Source of the DNA: Colwellia sp. | GTDB taxonomy: Bacteria > Pseudomonadota > Gammaproteobacteria > Enterobacterales > Alteromonadaceae | Length of the DNA: 54,354 nt | Assembly (NCBI GenBank): GCA_013215655.1 | Contig: JABSOX010000032.1 | Location: 1-54,354 of the forward strand | Reading direction: 5' to 3' | In this document: positions 53,033-54,354 of the stretch, piece after piece | Layout: each line of letters starts with the position of its first letter | Numbering within the stretch: the first letter of the stretch is position 1 | Translations under genes and position numbers: made by a program | Notes under the pieces: model-generated | What the model was told of the DNA's origin: nothing | The model's input: the letters and a program-made list of their open reading frames with translations, nothing else | The model's database searches: none

Positions 53033-54019
53033 TTACATTTTTCGCATGATTAATAAGAAGAAGATACTGCCAATAGCTGAGGTAATAACACCAATAGGTA
53101 TTTCTTGACCACTTAGTGAAGTGCGCGCCAATACGTCTACCCATACTAAGAAACAGCCACCAAATAAGCCGGTAGCAATAAGCAATCTTGATGTGGTTAA
53201 ACCAACAAAACGACGTACAATATGTGGGATCATCAAACCCACAAAACCAATACCACCACAAAATGCAACAATGACCGCGGTAAGGGCTGCACAAAGTATT
53301 AATACAATCATTCTTAACTTTTCAACATTAACACCTAGTGTACGTGCACTGTCATCACTGAGTAGTAAGGCATCAAGTTGTCGTCCTAATAACAAGGCAA
53401 CGATGGTAGCAACGAGCACTACCGGAAAAATCCACATTAAGGCGGTATGATCAGCTCGGGCAAGGCTTCCCATTAACCAAAAAATCACTCGGTTACTGGA
53501 AAATGCATCACCCATATAAAGGATAAAACTTGTTACCGAACTAAAGAGAAAATTAACAGCAACACCTGCTAATAATAGGTGTTCAGTTTTACGCCAGTTA
53601 TTTCCTATCACTACCACAATGACAATAAATACCGCAAATAAAGCCCCAAAGAATGCAGCTAAAGGTAATGAAAAGAACTGTAAGTTAGCAGGAAGAAAAG
53701 TCGATAAGGTGGCACCTAAACCAGCGCCGGCAATGATGCCAAACAGGTAAGGGTCGGCAAGAGGGTTACGAGTAACATTTTGCATGAGCGCGCCTGCAAT
53801 CGCTAAACCAAAACCAGCCAAAAAGCCAAGTAATACTCGTGGAAAGCGTATTTGCCATAAAATAGTATCGTAAACTGGTTTTTCGCAACCACTGCTAATG
53901 CATTGCCATACCGCGTCATGACCCAATTCAGCAACGCCAAAACCCATGGATAACAATACGGTTAATAGCACTAAACTCGATAATATGAGTAACGTTGATT
54001 TTGTCGATAATCTAGTCAT
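53033..54019 (-). CDS. btuC: Vitamin B12 ABC transporter permease BtuC
   Basis: A 328-residue FecCD/BtuC-family permease with about ten hydrophobic segments. Family motifs: RFPRVLLGFLAGFGLAIAGA, MQNVTRNPLADPYLFGI, GLGATLSTF, LGVNVEKLR and the cytoplasmic EAA-like FVGLMIPHIVRRFVG. It works with BtuD and BtuF to move corrinoids across the inner membrane. Its start overlaps the btuD stop by 8 bases. The B12 assignment comes mainly from gene context, since siderophore permeases share the fold. Confidence 0.92.
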   Translation of the reverse strand: MTRLSTKSTLLILSSLVLLTVLLSMGFGVAELGHDAVWQCISSGCEKPVYDTILWQIRFPRVLLGFLAGFGLAIAGALMQNVTRNPLADPYLFGIIAGAGLGATLSTFLPANLQFFSLPLAAFFGALFAVFIVIVVVIGNNWRKTEHLLLAGVAVNFLFSSVTSFILYMGDAFSSNRVIFWLMGSLARADHTALMWIFPVVLVATIVALLLGRQLDALLLSDDSARTLGVNVEKLRMIVLILCAALTAVIVAFCGGIGFVGLMIPHIVRRFVGLTTSRLLIATGLFGGCFLVWVDVLARTSLSGQEIPIGVITSAIGSIFFLLIMRKM

Positions 54020-54354
54020 TGTTGATCAACTCCGCATCATCATTATTCGTCGTCTGTTGATTATTGCAATTATTATGACTATTACCTGAAAAAGTTATCC
54101 GTGGTGATTGTGTAAAAGGGTTTTTATCAATGTGACAATCTAATTTGAATACTCTACTTAACAGTTTCTGATTAAAAACTATTTCTGGTGTAGCATCAGC
54201 GCACAATTTGCCATTATCGATTAAGACAATACGATCACAGTATTGCGCGGCTAGATTTAAGTCATGGATAGTTAATAATAGGGTTATTTTGAGCTTCTTG
54301 GCTAATTGCAAAATTTGATGTTGATAATAGATGTCTAAATGGTTGGTGGGTTCA
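54012..54354 (-). CDS. btuD: Vitamin B12 ABC transporter ATP-binding protein BtuD (partial, start beyond window)
   Basis: Only the C-terminal ~113 residues are in the window. The frame runs open to the edge, beginning EPTNHLDIYYQHQILQLAKK (end of Walker B and D-loop). The H-loop is LLLTIHDLNLAAQYCDRI, and GKLCADATPEIVFNQKLL follows, as in FecE/BtuD-type ATPases. The tail is Asn-rich (NSHNNCNNQQTTNNDD). It overlaps btuC by 8 bases. The Walker A and signature motif lie outside the window. Confidence 0.9.
   Translation of the reverse strand, partial: EPTNHLDIYYQHQILQLAKKLKITLLLTIHDLNLAAQYCDRIVLIDNGKLCADATPEIVFNQKLLSRVFKLDCHIDKNPFTQSPRITFSGNSHNNCNNQQTTNNDDAELINND

Noticed and set aside
1-54354. 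CRISPR arrays, phage genes, insertion sequences, rRNA
   Set aside because: No regularly spaced repeats, transposase, integrase, capsid or rRNA sequences were seen; the only tandem repeats are the short 15-bp units and the duplicated intergenic element.

Overview
The window looks like the chromosome of a low-GC marine gammaproteobacterium of the Alteromonadales, most like Colwellia. This is inferred from gene content (YebG, DUF3718, TrmB, the TonB-receptor style, the B12 cluster) and AT-rich codon use. It was not checked against any database. Almost all of it is ordinary chromosomal sequence: no phage, insertion sequence, CRISPR array or defence island is visible.

Layout. (1) 1-2300: a duplicated palindromic repeat, trmB, a small membrane protein and ung. 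(2) 2242-7216, minus strand: a complete thrLABC operon with a Thr/Ile-rich leader peptide and an attenuator. (3) 7366-9277, minus: a three-gene signalling operon (CheY-like receiver, CheC-like phosphatase, PAS-GGDEF cyclase) with TAATG/ATGA junctions. (4) 9300-18513: a YgjP-type peptidase, SOS-regulated yebG with a perfect LexA box, a DUF3718 secreted protein, dbpA, an alpha/beta hydrolase, a pseudo-receiver TPR protein, an ornithine cyclodeaminase-family reductase and a sensor histidine kinase. (5) 18602-25305: a hydroxyproline/proline-racemase-family catabolic cluster. It holds trans-3-hydroxyproline dehydratase, 4-hydroxyproline epimerase, a D-amino-acid dehydrogenase, 2,5-dioxovalerate dehydrogenase and a GntR/FCD regulator, but the pyrroline-hydroxycarboxylate deaminase is a pseudogene. 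A broken CBS-domain gene lies at one edge. (6) 25350-39950: a SulP transporter, DUF1289, a TPR-sulfotransferase, a TonB receptor divergent from a BCCT transporter, YceI with cytochrome b561, tRNA-Phe(GAA), an orphan PotD-like binding protein, an HDOD protein and others. (7) 39996-54354, minus: a cobalamin uptake, salvage and lower-ligand assembly cluster. It comprises btuD (cut by the window edge), btuC, cobT, cobS, cobU, a phosphatase, cobQ, cobO, btuF, a second phosphatase, cbiB and cobD. A cobalamin riboswitch then precedes btuB and a surface lipoprotein.

How the genes work together. In the hydroxyproline region, the trans-3-hydroxyproline branch (dehydratase plus pyrroline-2-carboxylate reductase at 15770) looks intact. 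The trans-4-hydroxyproline trunk lacks a functional deaminase within the window. A TTGTATAC-type inverted repeat occurs both before the distant reductase and in the divergent promoter region of the cluster, suggesting shared control. In the B12 region, BtuB, BtuF and BtuCD would import corrinoids, CobO would adenosylate them, and CobQ, CbiB, CobD, CobU, CobT and CobS would complete the nucleotide loop. No corrin-ring synthesis genes are present in the window.

Most interesting points: the lipoprotein with a cadherin-like domain and a probable beta-propeller directly coupled to riboswitch-controlled btuB, a possible functional analogue of Bacteroides BtuG; the selectively decayed deaminase; the receiver domain lacking its phosphoacceptor Asp; and overlapping tiny hydrophobic ORFs at 9470-9587.
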